64,000 nucleotides of DNA from positions 4,216,001-4,280,000 of the forward strand of contig CM082579.2 of the NCBI GenBank assembly GCA_040954595.2. Direction: 5' to 3'. The stretch is from Balanoglossus misakiensis. Taxonomy: Eukaryota > Hemichordata. Position numbers and translations under genes: made by a program. Positions within the stretch are counted from its first letter, which is position 1. Every line of letters starts with the position of its first letter. The notes under the pieces were generated by a model. That model did no database searches and was not told the origin of the DNA. It saw only the letters and a list, made by a program, of their open reading frames with translations. Below, in pieces: positions 14,801 through 27,100 of this stretch.

Positions 14801-15589
14801 GTTACGTTTGGTTATGTAGTATCTTGTACAATTTATCTGCTGTAGTATTTTCTTCAGCTCGCTCAGCAGGATGAAATGCCAACTGTCTAGTGTATCAACG
14901 CAGCTTGTATGTGTAAGCGCTTTTATTGTCGAAACCTGAATTTCGTTCCGGATTTAAATTGAAATTTGTGAACGACTGCAGTGGTCGCTGACATCATATA
15001 TAGAATGCCTTTGCAAGCTGAATAATATACATTGTAGAACCCAATTGGTGTGAAGTAGTCTTTGCTTTGCAAAATGATACATGAAGAAAACCTGACAAGA
15101 TTGAAACGATTTTGTACTGTGGTGTGTGGCTATGGGAAGACGGGGTTAGTTTTTGGTTGGTGCGGCTTACGTAAGTAATGATTCAGAAGCCAAATACTCT
15201 CATAACGACTGTTCCAGATTTTATGCACCAATATTGCAAATATAACAGAATGAGAAGACATGTAGCAATATCTTGTCAATTAATTGATAATTTGCATATT
15301 TTGAATGTGATAGTGAAATTGTCTCAAATTTGAAATTCAAAATGGCCGCCGTCTCTGTGTTAACTCTATGAAGAAAATTTAAAGCAGTGATTTGTATGAA
15401 CACAAGACGGTGAACATCAAGTTTTACGTTTTGTTTTCACAAAGACTGCTCACACACTTTAATATAGCAGAGAATTGTAAGGTTTGGAGGACTCTTATTT
15501 TTCTGAAAATCTGTCCCCAGGGCGCGGACTAATAAGTCGTCGGTAAATCGGGTTTTCTGCCGGCATCCGAGTCCACGTTTCAATGTTAA

Positions 15590-18500
15590 TTAGAATGATA
15601 AATACCCCACCCAGTACAAGAGATTAAACAATAGGAAGGTCATAGGAAATGCGAGTCGAGCAATGCGATCGATCCGTTTGGCCTTGGCAAGTTGATCAGT
15701 CAGAATTTCCTCGTAAGAGGCTAGCTGTGAGTCGCCGAGGCCAGCGTTTGAAAACTCGGCAAGGCAGCGCTCGATTGCAGTCAGCGTGGTGTTGGTTGAG
15801 CGCCGCCTACGTTCCCGGGACTGATCACTGCGTTCGCCACCTCTTGTACCACCGCGTGCAGAGGCCACGTTCTTGCGCTCCTAATATCATGAATATTGAA
15901 GAATAAAAAAAGTTGAAACATTAAATAAAAAGTGCAACGGTGAAAATGTTTTTTTTTTATAGTGAAACTCTTTCGGTGGTCATTTCCTGTGAGATGTGAA
16001 TTGGCCCAGGGCAGCGCAGCGGCCCCTTAACATCCTTGAAAAAAATCAGGATACAATATTACGTACGTTTGCGATATTGCGACGACGCCTCTGCGTGGCC
16101 TGTCTCCTCAGCTGAAATGTCCCTTCCATTAGCACAAAGTTGACAGCGGCGAATTCGAGCAGAGCAGCGAACACGAAAATAAGACACACTGACATCCAAA
16201 TGTCAATCGCCTGAAGATGTAATAATAGAGATAGCGACGGTAAATGTTGATCAAAAATGCATACTCTCAGAGAATGGGTAGACAATTACAGGGGAGAGGG
16301 ACTGTGCAATTCGAAATGTCGCCAGCTGCCTGAAAAATTGCGATCTTACAAGAATATCCCCTGCCTGTGTGACCATGCATATCCGTAATATATCATTAAT
16401 CTTTAGAATATTTTATTAATAATTATTGGCCGACCCGGTTACAGTTTGATGACACGATGTTACTCACACCCAATTTTTACAACGCATTATGTAGACTACT
16501 TCGATATTTCACGGTAATAATATCCAGTAATAAACTAAAGGTAGAGTACTTGTATATAGCGTCTGATATTTCGGCTCCTGTCAAAACAATTTTGCAACAT
16601 CAGTAGTTTTGCGTGATACAACATTTCGTTCTTGGAATTCAGGTTTCAATGGAGTTCATCCATTTGAAATCAGTGGGCAGCAAACAGCGGGACCTTTCAC
16701 GTAACCTGAGTGTGTGTAAGTCTACAGTCAGAGCGACTGTGGGTTAGGCATTAAGTTCCGTCGCCAGCAGTGTCATACATGTATGCTTCGTGAGTCGGCA
16801 AGATATCCTTTCGCAGCATTTCTTTAATTTTTGCAATTTTCGCGGAAATGTAAGAATAGGGTGAAGAAGTAACGTGAGGTAAGACCGGCGGGTCGCCCAA
16901 TTTAAACTGAGTGAATGCCATCATTATTCGCGGTTAGACGTGATCGACATTTATTATGGCAGTTACCCGCTACCGGAGTGACATGCGCTCTTTGTCAACA
17001 ACGTGTGTTTGACAATTGCCCTTTTATACTGTGCATTCAATGGAGAGGATTGTAACTTTTGGCACACATTAATTTGTGCATCTTGCGTACATTTTTAATC
17101 ACCAAAAGTAACATCCTCCCGAGCGTGTGGAAATGCTCAGGTATTCTGCTTCGCCGCCAGAGTGCACGGGCAGCCACGGTACGTGTTTTTTGTTGGGTTT
17201 TGGAAACATTGGTAAATGTTCGGTGACTCTGGTTATGCGTCTGTCGTTCACAAAGACCGAATTGGTATACCGATGAGAACCCAAGTAACAAGGCTTGGCA
17301 TGCTGGAGTGATAACGAGCGGTTTGCATATTTATGAGATGTCAACGATTGCATATGGGCTAGAGGCGGATTTATTTCGAGATTAAGGTAATGCCAAGCCC
17401 GGAATCCACGCCGCGTTTAAGAAGAAAATCGAACAAACGACAATTTATATAAATGGCATCGAGTGCTTCTACAACCATTTCATGGACCCACAAGGCATCA
17501 TGAATCATATCACGGCCATCGATTTAAATTTTTTAACATTTCTACTTTATTTTTGTAGATATACCTCGTAGGCCCTTATGCATTTGTTGCGATGAGAGAC
17601 GCTGCAATCATCATGGCAAATAATATCATGAAAAAGCCTTCTGCGTGGCGTTCTTCGTATACAGGATGCTCTCCAAAGTTCATGTGGAGATATAATGAAT
17701 ACATGGGCCCAACAGGGGCCCACGTGGTACTTGGCCTCTTCTTGGGTCCCTGTGGCACTGAACGGGTATTGCGAATAGGTTAATACACCCCACAATTTTT
17801 TCAGTGGAATTACGGGGGCTGACGACTTGATGCCATTGTCGCGCGAGTCATCATTTCATAACTTGCAGGCAGCTTTTGCATATGAAGAGATGTGCCATCA
17901 AATTTTAATCTGCAGTGGGCCATTACCAAGGCGGGAAAAAAACCCTCAAATGTCGTCGTTAAGATCGATGCACGCACACAAAAAACATTCGTGACGTCAG
18001 AGAGCGGCGAACAGCTGTGCATCCTTGACATATCCTTAGAGAGATTTTGCTTGTTATTGTTTGAGTGGTAAAATACAGTAGTGTAACGTAACATGCGTTT
18101 TGTTGTATTCTTAGGTATTTTATGATGTAACAACTATCTGGTGTAAGGTGAAAACGTGTGACTTTAGGTATAAAGGTCTGTATGAGCCACGTATTCTTTT
18201 ATGTAAACGGTTAGGCTTAGCCAGTGGCAAGACCACTTTTCAATGCTTCTGTACATGTTGCTGTGTTGTAATTTTCATTTTTCTAGTTTGCTTCCTGGAA
18301 CTGGTAATTTTCTTTCATTGATAATGATCATTGGACAGTTTTTTATGTAATTCTCGTATTTTTTGTGAATAGGGAATATAATTTACAACTTTAATATCAT
18401 TTGATTGTTATCCAATCTTGACATAATCGTTTGTAAAATCAGAATGGTGTATCAGGCAGCGACGTTTATAATGAAGTTTAGGAACACAGCTGGTGCTCTC

Positions 18501-21500
18501 ACTGGCGACTACGAACTACAGATCACTTTATTGAGAACCTTGAACAAAATATGCGCTGCGGGCGCGTTCATCGGTTGGCCAAGATGTGACCCGCACAGCT
18601 TGGTTATAGGTCACTCACTGTAGTTCGGACTGTACCGCTGTGGTATGTAAGATCCGATGTCTACGAAAAGGCTTTTCTGTAGCCGCCATGTGGAGAACAT
18701 GTTTGTTTCAAATAACATTTGGCATTTTCCTCAATATTATTGCTCGGGGTACAACACAGCTTTCAAACGAACATTTCTGGTAATAGCACAATCACACTGA
18801 TTTATACCTGCTGGGGCGGAAGGTACTCGTGGCCCAAATTTTGACACCCTGTCGCGTGACGGAACTGCCAGTCTTATACTTCGCATACATATCAGTTTGA
18901 TAACACGCGAAAAAATACATCGTTACCTTGATATACGACACTTTTGGCAAAGAAGCCTGGACGCCCGAGCTTTGGGTTGCCATAGTGAGCACTGTAGTTA
19001 TGCACAAGCTGACTCTGGCGGGCGCTGCCTCGACATTAATCCAGAAGGAGACCCAGGAGAGGATGACCAAGAGAGACGTTGGGATGTAACTCTGCAGCAA
19101 GTGGTACGCCATCTGCCGGTGAAGCATGAAAATGGTCTCGATGCACGAGTACGATTCTGAAAGAAGAAAAATGCGCAAGATTTCAATGACAGGTGATAGA
19201 ACGTTAATGACATAAACCTTCCCGATCACCATCATCTACAAGTATGGCATATTAACAATTCGAACTCTGAAAGCAGACCATAACGAAATGAACTGTAGTT
19301 GGCGCACACACAAAAAATTACAAAAATTCACGTACCTGGGTACAGGTCTTCCTTTAAGTCACCCGTGCATTCACCAACGCGAACGTCACGAATCATGAAC
19401 TCCGGGAGCCGCAGATCGGCGTTCAGTGTTATTGGATCGTCTTTCTTCCATGAGAACATGATGTCTTTCTTAGTATAGCCGTCTAGAATCAGAGAATAGA
19501 ACCCAAATCATTAAATCCGAGAACAGAACAGAACAGAACTTCAAGAGAGAGGGTCAACACATCAGGCCTACTTACGGTCTCATGCTGATATAATCGAATA
19601 CTTACAGCTCTGCATCTTCATTCTGCAAATCTGTCTATCCATAGGATACCGATGGAGATTCATCGGACAAGATAATCTAAGGGTCAATCTTAAGAGGAAA
19701 CAATAAACAATTTTATTATCAAAAGAGAACAAAACCATTTTAAGGCAAACTGAAAAGTAATGTTTGTAAACGCAAGCCCGCCCTCCCTTTGGTACAGCAA
19801 ATTTCGTCATTTGATTCGCTCTGTGAGAATCTGGTATTAGATAAGCCTTGAAGCCCCCAATAATTACCCACAACGTTCTCATTATCGAACCGAGGTAGCT
19901 GTACATTGATGTACGCTTGGTTGGATGAACTAACTGGATCTGTCTGGCTTAACGTGGTTCTGACATGCTCGGAGGAAAAATGCTAGTTATCGACACTCAG
20001 ATATGAGGCTGACTTAATATCGAATGCCTGAAGTATGACATTTATGTGACATTTATTCTATTCATGACATAATCTATTTCTCCCCGTCTGTTGATGACAA
20101 TAATCTCTTTATAACAAGCTATCTTACGATGAATCTTCACGAATTTCAGGTTGGGGTACACATCCCAAAATTTACAAGTTACGCTTTTCAATCTGATATA
20201 ACTCAAATAAAAATAAATAGAAGACATCTTGCGTAACCTTTAACATTGAATAGTCTATACCTTAATCCATACAAAACTTCTCCATGAGGCCAGATGCGCA
20301 GGAGTTTGTTGTCGACTGTCACGTGGTGAAACCGGCCTTCTTTCTCATTGGTGAAAAAGACATCCGGGATCCATATTTCGTTGAGAGACCTCACCACGTT
20401 GAGGGTGATGCTGGCGTTGTGGTCAAAGGTCAGGCGCGAGTCATTCCATCGCTGACGCAGGTACAAGGTTGCTACGTAGTCCTTCAAAAAAATAGGACTA
20501 CAGTGTATAAAAATCACTAATTTCATTTTCCCCAACGATTATGGCGGCCATTTTGAATTTCAACATTTTCGCTCTCTTATTCAATTTTTTGTACGATGAC
20601 CATCAATATTTATTTTCAATTGTAATAGTGAATAATCTAAAGTTGCCTTGAGCAAAATGCGAGAAAAAGGCTTAAAGCTTCAAGTGTTTGCATGAGATCT
20701 TACCATGGTTGTTTCACTAACTGAATCAAAGCTGCTTACGTAGATGTCACATTCTACCATTACGGGCGGTCCTGTAAAAGAATTCGATGATGTACATCAG
20801 AAAGACCATCAGTCAAACAGAGAGGGGTTGGGGAAGTGAAGGGGGGGGGGGGAGAGAATAACAAATGGATCGATCGCCAAAACCATCTTACAGGGGTCTC
20901 TTGAAAACTTTAGGGTTACGTTGAAACTTAAAGTCATGTTGCATTTCGTGTTTTAAAAGAAACAATGATAAAGAATGCATGGTTTACCGTCAAAGTTTGG
21001 CCGCAGTCGCATATCATATGTTGTGAATAGACTGCTCAGGAGCTTTGAGTACGGGTAGTGTTCACCTGGCGATATGTCGCTGCTGTAAAATCAAATGATA
21101 CACATTCGTGCTTATCAATACCGGTAGCTGCAATGATTGTAGCGGGTGATGACCGTATTCGTCAACCTAGCACCACCCACTACAATACTGGTAATTGCCC
21201 TTTGTAATTAAGTATGGGTACCGCTGCACTATGCACGGAAGATTAAAATTGCACATGACCTCCCCCACTCTTATATTGCAAACACTAAGCTCTCCTATAG
21301 AAAAGGAATTATCGGAATACTGATGATGTGACCAAGCAACAGACTCCACGGCGCTTGTCGTCGCGATCGCTTCATGTAAAAGCGGGTGTCCTTGTTCACG
21401 TCGAGTCAATCGGATTTTTATGAGGCAATTATCCAACAATCAGGACTGCGAACAAGCCAGCTCAATGCATCGGTTACCACTTGAATGGCAGATCATAGCG

Positions 21501-22597
21501 AAGAACATTATCCTCACAAAGATCCCGGCGACAGTCTCTCAGTCGACGAACTCGTAGATAACTGCGTGTTATTTTTATTGTAGCATACATGGAATAACAC
21601 TGGCTCGGGTATATGTCTGAATTCAGTCTATGAATTAACGTTCGCTCACCTGAAAGACTGAAGTTCCAAAGAATCTGTGATATTCTGGCAAGTACATGTT
21701 CTAGAGAAAAACGGTAAAAACATCTCTGTGAACAATGGCTAATACGTCTAAGACGATTTCAAGCAAAAATTTACTAGCGAATCACACAAGTAATTCCTGC
21801 TGAAAAGTGTCTCTCAAGGGACCTGTATACAAAATTCAAAACAATTCGACGAGCAGATTCCTAGAAGAAGTTTGATGGTTAAAAACATACATAACAATGG
21901 CAATTTAAAAGACTTAATTTGGCAAAACGCGGCATATTCACTGACTATATGTGTGACGACCTCCCTAAAATGTCTGCCGGAAAACTTAAACACAGCTGGC
22001 ATTATGACCTGTGGACGTCAAAAACTTTTCAGAACCACGTTGTCGGATACGTTATTATTTTTCACGCGGCGCGGAGAAATTTCTCTGCAGCCGCGGAAAA
22101 GACGTCAATGCGAAATACAATCATTCGAAACTTTTCAGTGGTAATCCTATCTCCCGCAAGATATTTCATTCAGCAATTAATTTGTTGTCCCTTAGGGGAA
22201 AATATTGGCAAGCAGCAATGCATCACAATAAATAATTATCCGATAAAAAGTTCCAATGGCCGTGGCGGGGAATGCATTGTCCTATCTAGCGATTGAACTC
22301 CGGATTCCTAGAACTGAATTATACCTACGCCCTATCTGCAAGCAGAAAGAACGCTTCACACGACTGCCCGAGAGATCGGGAACGTGATGTTTTACCCCAC
22401 GAAAAGTAGATTTCAGAATGTGCGATTTTACCACTACACGAATGCTGGATACGACACAATATGTAAAGGATAGTACTGCAACACAAGAACGAACGAAAAA
22501 CAAAAGCATATTGTAGAACTTACCGTCTAGCAAAGATCTGAGTTAGAAGTATCAAGAGTGCTGGAACGGCGGAGATGTTGAAACAAAATATTTCCAT
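15590..22597 (-). CDS. Glycine-receptor-like anionic Cys-loop channel, complete (467 aa)
   Basis: Ten exons with matching phases: 22524-22597, 21650-21700, 20988-21082, 20704-20771, 20261-20481, 19606-19688, 19336-19482, 18927-19156, 16067-16210, 15590-15880 (1404 nt). Predicted pentameric ligand-gated chloride channel subunit of the plasma membrane. Residues 1-23 form a signal peptide. The signature Cys-loop is C177-(13)-C191, with [16 protein letters not shown]236 and C251 give the second loop-C disulfide typical of glycine receptors. PDVFFTNEK and DNKLLRI are conserved ligand-domain blocks. TM1 is about 264-286. TM2 begins at PAR (R294 at 0'), the anion-selective filter, then [14 protein letters not shown]3 is [20 protein letters not shown]. 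The basic M3-M4 loop leads to TM4 (about 446-464), and the protein ends WVGYLSF. Sequence blocks match glycine receptors better than GABA or GluCl subunits. The agonist is inferred, not shown. Confidence 0.93.
17576..17758 (-). other. Possible short coding exon inside a channel intron
   Basis: Within the 2.7-kb intron between the TM1-TM2 and TM3 exons of the channel gene, the same strand holds a 60-codon open stretch. It ends in a hydrophobic run ([19 protein letters not shown] then stop) preceded by [14 protein letters not shown] possible acceptor (CGTTCAG, near 17757) lies just upstream. The residue mix looks protein-like, as the final exon of a small membrane protein or a retrocopy. I do not recognise a family and found no partner exon, so this may be chance. 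Confidence 0.2.
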
Positions 22598-23076
22598 TCT
22601 GTCCGACACATTCAGGGAACCCAGAACCTTTTATCATTGTTGCAAGCCTCTTTCCTTGTTTCTCCTGCTAATGGGAGACGTTTCCCAGAGATTAGCCCTG
22701 CAAATCCTTGTGCGTATCTATAATTCAGTGCAGGGGTATTTTGTTACGGAGGATGTTGAACGCCCAAAACATTTTAAGTCGTCGTTAGTTCCACCCGTTG
22801 CCACGACAACTACCAATTAGCTGTAATCAACTATACTGACAGACCAGCTTCACAATGCAAAGCACTGCATTTTTTCGCCAGGCTTGTTGCGAGGCTTTGT
22901 CTAGCGTAACGAAATTGCTGAAGTTGAATTTCAAACAAATTCAACGTGCATAGTCGATAATGCGCCGCCGACTCGAAACGGGAGTTTGCTGGCATCAGGA
23001 TTTCGCCTTGTTAAGCGGAGCATCTCTCTCCGACGCATTGCATTCAAAATGGCGATTGTGTAGTTAAAAAAATTAT
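22598..23076. other. Intergenic, channel 5' flank
   Basis: About 480 bases between the channel start codon and the tRNA gene. It should contain the channel promoter and 5'UTR. I see no TATA box or other clear element. The T-run at 23064-23071 (on the minus strand) is the Pol III terminator of the tRNA. Confidence 0.5.
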
Positions 23077-23158
23077 CGCTGCGAGCAGGGTTCGAACCTG
23101 CGCGGGGAGACCCCATTGGATTTCGAGTCCAACGCCTTAACCACTCGGCCATCACAGC
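23077..23158 (-). tRNA. tRNA-Ser (anticodon CGA)
   Basis: An 82-nt minus-strand cloverleaf. The acceptor stem GCTGTGA/TCGCAGC pairs with one wobble and is followed by discriminator G. The D arm holds the A box TGGCCGAGTGG. The anticodon stem TTGGA/TCCAA encloses loop CTCGAAA, anticodon CGA. A long type II variable arm (GGGG TCT CCCC) confirms the serine class. The T arm GCAGG-TTCGAAC-CCTGC holds the B box. A T7 run follows directly as Pol III terminator. No CCA is encoded and no intron is present, as expected for a nuclear serine tRNA decoding UCG. Confidence 0.97.
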
Positions 23159-24132
23159 TGACTTGCAATGATCGATCACTGTCTGTGTCTTCTTCATGGA
23201 GGGAGAGTGAGCTATTTGCCAATTTCGACAGTCGGTTTACTAACTGTTAGGGATTGTAAGCGTACACGTGCACATACCATACCAGAACCACATTGTTGTT
23301 TCTAATGTCGCAAAAGGTGATATGTTTGCCGCACAATATTATCTAAGATGGTAATATTTATCCTGGCAACCATTTTGTTTTGTTACGATTTTTTTTATAT
23401 CCAGAGTAGATATTCAAAGTATCATGCCTAACTCGATTTATTCAAATCTCGGGACTGTGCAAGTAATGACTATAAGCTGGTTTCTTATGATATTGTCATG
23501 TCAGTTATTGTAACTGTGACGTTTCTTAGCATGGCAAAAGGAGCATGCGCATTGTTTCTCAATGATTCGTTTGGCAATATGCTACAATATTGTTCCATTT
23601 TACTAATTTGGTAGAAAGATTTTAGAGTCATAAATGTCCACTGAGCGGTATCGGTACACAATTATATTTGGCTTTCCAAAATGGATAGACCTACAGTTGT
23701 GATATAATGTAGTTTTCATTGACCTCCATAACTTCCAGACGACAGCTATTGTAAGCAACTCCACCTCCATCAGTTGAAGGACGCTGTGAACCATGTTTGG
23801 TGGCGCGTTTGTTGTCACACGTGTATCATAGCAACGACCTAATTTTAAAACCGTGGGCGCGGAGGTTTTGTTTCAAATCATTTCCCAATTTTATTCCCCC
23901 AACGTGACTAGACTATTTGATATTCCCAGAAAATGTCAACGTCGCGTAAAACATCGTGCGAAATAGGGTTAGCGTGGCAATGACCTTTGACCCAGTGAAA
24001 TCGCTTCTTCAGTCTGTGCTGTTGTATACAGCGTCGCCCGTGTCTCGTGTCACTTCATTCCAACAAAGGGCGTAGAGGGGGAAAGGAAGATTGTTTTGTC
24101 GGGGACAGACACACACAATCTAAACGGTGAAA
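23159..24132. other. Intergenic, upstream of the protease-hemocyanin gene
   Basis: Nearly 1 kb with no recognisable coding sequence. It separates the minus-strand tRNA from the first coding exon of the plus-strand fusion gene and should include that gene's promoter and 5'UTR. No clear core promoter motif was seen. Confidence 0.5.
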
Positions 24133-27100
24133 ATGGAGACCAGCTTCTCTCCGAAAGGTATGTATAACTCCAGTTACGATCTAATTATCCCGTTTAACGC
24201 CAACCAACCTATCCATACACACAGAGGGGCAGTATAATACAAGGATACGCTAAGCCTTGCAGTATGTGAAGGATAATGGTTTGTAAGTGGCCTCTTATGG
24301 AACCAGTGAGTAATGCACTGTAAAGAAACGCCGCAATAACTGGTTGCTTGTGTGGAAACAACACAACATATACAGCCCACCGTTGTGTTGTGAGTAAAAC
24401 TGTGTGTAAGGACTGCCTATGCACAGCGCATAGGCGCATAGCGACTCGAAGCCCACAAGCGGCTGTTAGCCTGTTAGTTGATGGACAGGTGTGGAAACAA
24501 CACACGCACCACATACAATCAACTCTTGTGACCTCATGACATGACCTCGTTTCATTATGAAACCTTGAAAGACTTGGAAAATATTGGGTAGCTTAAAGCC
24601 AGTGTGTCTTAACTGACTTGTACAAAAATTAAACTCAAGAGGCTGTGTTGTGCAATTTTATTCAATTCCGCGACGCAGACACTAGGCGGGCCTGGTTGCG
24701 AGGTGTCAGTGCCCGCGCACGTGAAGTGAATCACAACCGCATTCACCAGTCCGTCACGCTCTATACACGAGTTTTGTGCAGCGATAGTTATTTTTTTGTC
24801 GCCAGAAACAGTTGTATTGTCAGTGTCATCCTTCAGGCGATTCAGCGAATTAGCATGTCACTGTCATTACTCACGAGATTATGTATAAAAAATCCCAACG
24901 GTCAGTTTTTCAGAGAGAAGACATGTCGAGATGTCGAGGTTTCAGAAAAGGAATATAATACACACCGACAAGTAAAAATTTATGTGGACTCAGGCTGGTC
25001 ATGTCCTAAATCCAACTGCATATACATGTATATCCCGTCAGTTATTTGTTGCCACAGTGATCGCTACTATACACATAATAAATAAGGTTTGAAGTACTCG
25101 GTAACATTGAATTTATTGGGCCTATTGGCCATAGCGGCCTATTTTCGTGCCTCCTAAGTGGACCATGTTCCGAATTCCACGAGACCTTGCGACATGTTGC
25201 GAGGCCAGACAATTTTATATAAAGGTTTTTTGATTAAATATGTTTTTATTACAACTGATTAAACATCGAACAGACCATTCAAGTTCTTCGTATTTTATTT
25301 ATTTTAACAGCTTCGCCAAGAAGACTCAACACTGCGGACAAAGGTATGTGTCCCGTACGCGTGGAAGTTTGGTCACTTTACTGATGAGTTTTCGCTCATC
25401 AGTTTATGACACGCCCCTGCGCTTAGAAGCGGTATCATTTCGCTGATATACATGCTGAATCATCGGAAATAACATTTGTAATCAAGTATTGTGTTATACG
25501 GACTATTCTTTTGCATACTTACAGGTGTCAGTAAAGATCCTATCAGCGGCAGCTACAGAAGTGTCGCAGTTGACGGCAGACGTTTGGAACTTCGCATCGA
25601 TGTTGACAAAGTAAAACCCTACTCACCCGTGCTGAACGCCATCAGTGGGGAAGTCATAGATCACAACGAGGTCAAAGTTTACTTCAGCTCAACTAAAATC
25701 ACGTAAGTTTCTGTCACGTAAGTTTCACAGATTTACATGGGAGATAGCCGTGATGTCTGCGGCGATCGAAATGACACACACAGACGACACAAAACGTGTT
25801 TCCCCCTATTATTTAGGAAAGAGTATGAAAATCTGATCTCTGGTTTTGGCGTTGCTGTAGAAGATGACAGGAAAGTACCAACACAGCTATCAGTCAAGAT
25901 ACACAAAGACGATGGTGTTTGGAAAGCAGAAATCATATTACAACAAGTTAATGTCAGCTATGAGTGCACTAAATACAGCGAGGTAAAGTGATTGCTTCAT
26001 TTTCAGACTTTTAGCCTTTATGTGACAATACATCGCTTGATGTCTTCTCAGGTAAAGGCTTTTGCTACCTAGGTGAGTGATGAAAATCTCATATGGTTGA
26101 CACAATTTCAAGATATCATTTCTTCAGGCTCTTACAACAGTGAGTTGTCGACCTTTTACCCAGAATGCAATAATTAAAATGTGATGTGACCCCCTAGCAC
26201 GACGTTAAAACCTATTGAAGGTAGCCAAAATTCCCGTTCTTGTTTTGGGGAGCAACTGTTCCATGTCCAGCGGTGTGTGTGATCAGTATTTCAGACATGT
26301 TGCCGTGGACATAGATTATAGTGGAAGCGACAAGCTATTCCTGCCGTCGTACAACACGTCTAGTCATCCTGATAGAGCCGCCGACCTTGATGGTGACCGT
26401 GAAATCACACTATTTACAGCTTTGGAGGATGCCGGTATGCAAATCACCCTGGACGAATCCAAATGCAACAAGGTTTGCCATCTAATCTCCTCACATATAA
26501 GCTTATAATTCCGATTTCAAAAATCTTTCACGGCAATACATATATTGCTGGCGTTTTCATTAGTGATAATTGTAGGATACACTCATTCATTTTTACAATC
26601 ACTGGCGCCCACTATTAATCAGGAAACAGCAACTTGATCAATATCACCGTACGTGAACAAAAAAATTGTTTCAACGCATTTTCGTTTCCTCCAGGTCGAA
26701 GATCCTGATCCATCCACGCCTTGGACCCTAGCTGAACTTTATGAAGTCATGGAGTCACATCATGATAAAGACCCTGCAAAATGGAATATCTGGATTCTGA
26801 TGGCACCCAAATACAGAGATTCCCGTACGGCTGGGTTAATGTTCGACCGAAAGAATCGCAAAGGGTTTGCCATATTCACGGATCACAAGTGGTTTCAAGG
26901 TATGAGGGAGGCCGAGAGCCGTGATAAGATCAAGAGGAAAATCACAGCAACAGCTCTGAGGAGGTTCATTCACACCTTTGTCCACGAGATGGGCCACGCT
27001 TTCAATTTGCAACACTCCTGGGACAGGGGCGACCTAGATTCGCTGTCTTTCATGAACAACGACTACCGCTACGACTGGAGGAACGGCACAGGGTCCTACT

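Larger units (their letters stand above)
715..15589. other. Gene-poor region, about 14.9 kb
   Basis: No ORF here resembles a protein family I recognise. Open frames are short, overlap on both strands and lack supporting splice sites. The stretch is AT-rich with scattered simple runs, for example a poly-G run near 7308. It contains a perfect CRE-like TGACGTCA at 7457-7464 and a diverged direct duplication listed separately. It may hold 5'UTR exons or regulatory DNA of the GPCR at 1-714 and 3'UTR of the channel gene ending at 15590. Confidence 0.6.
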
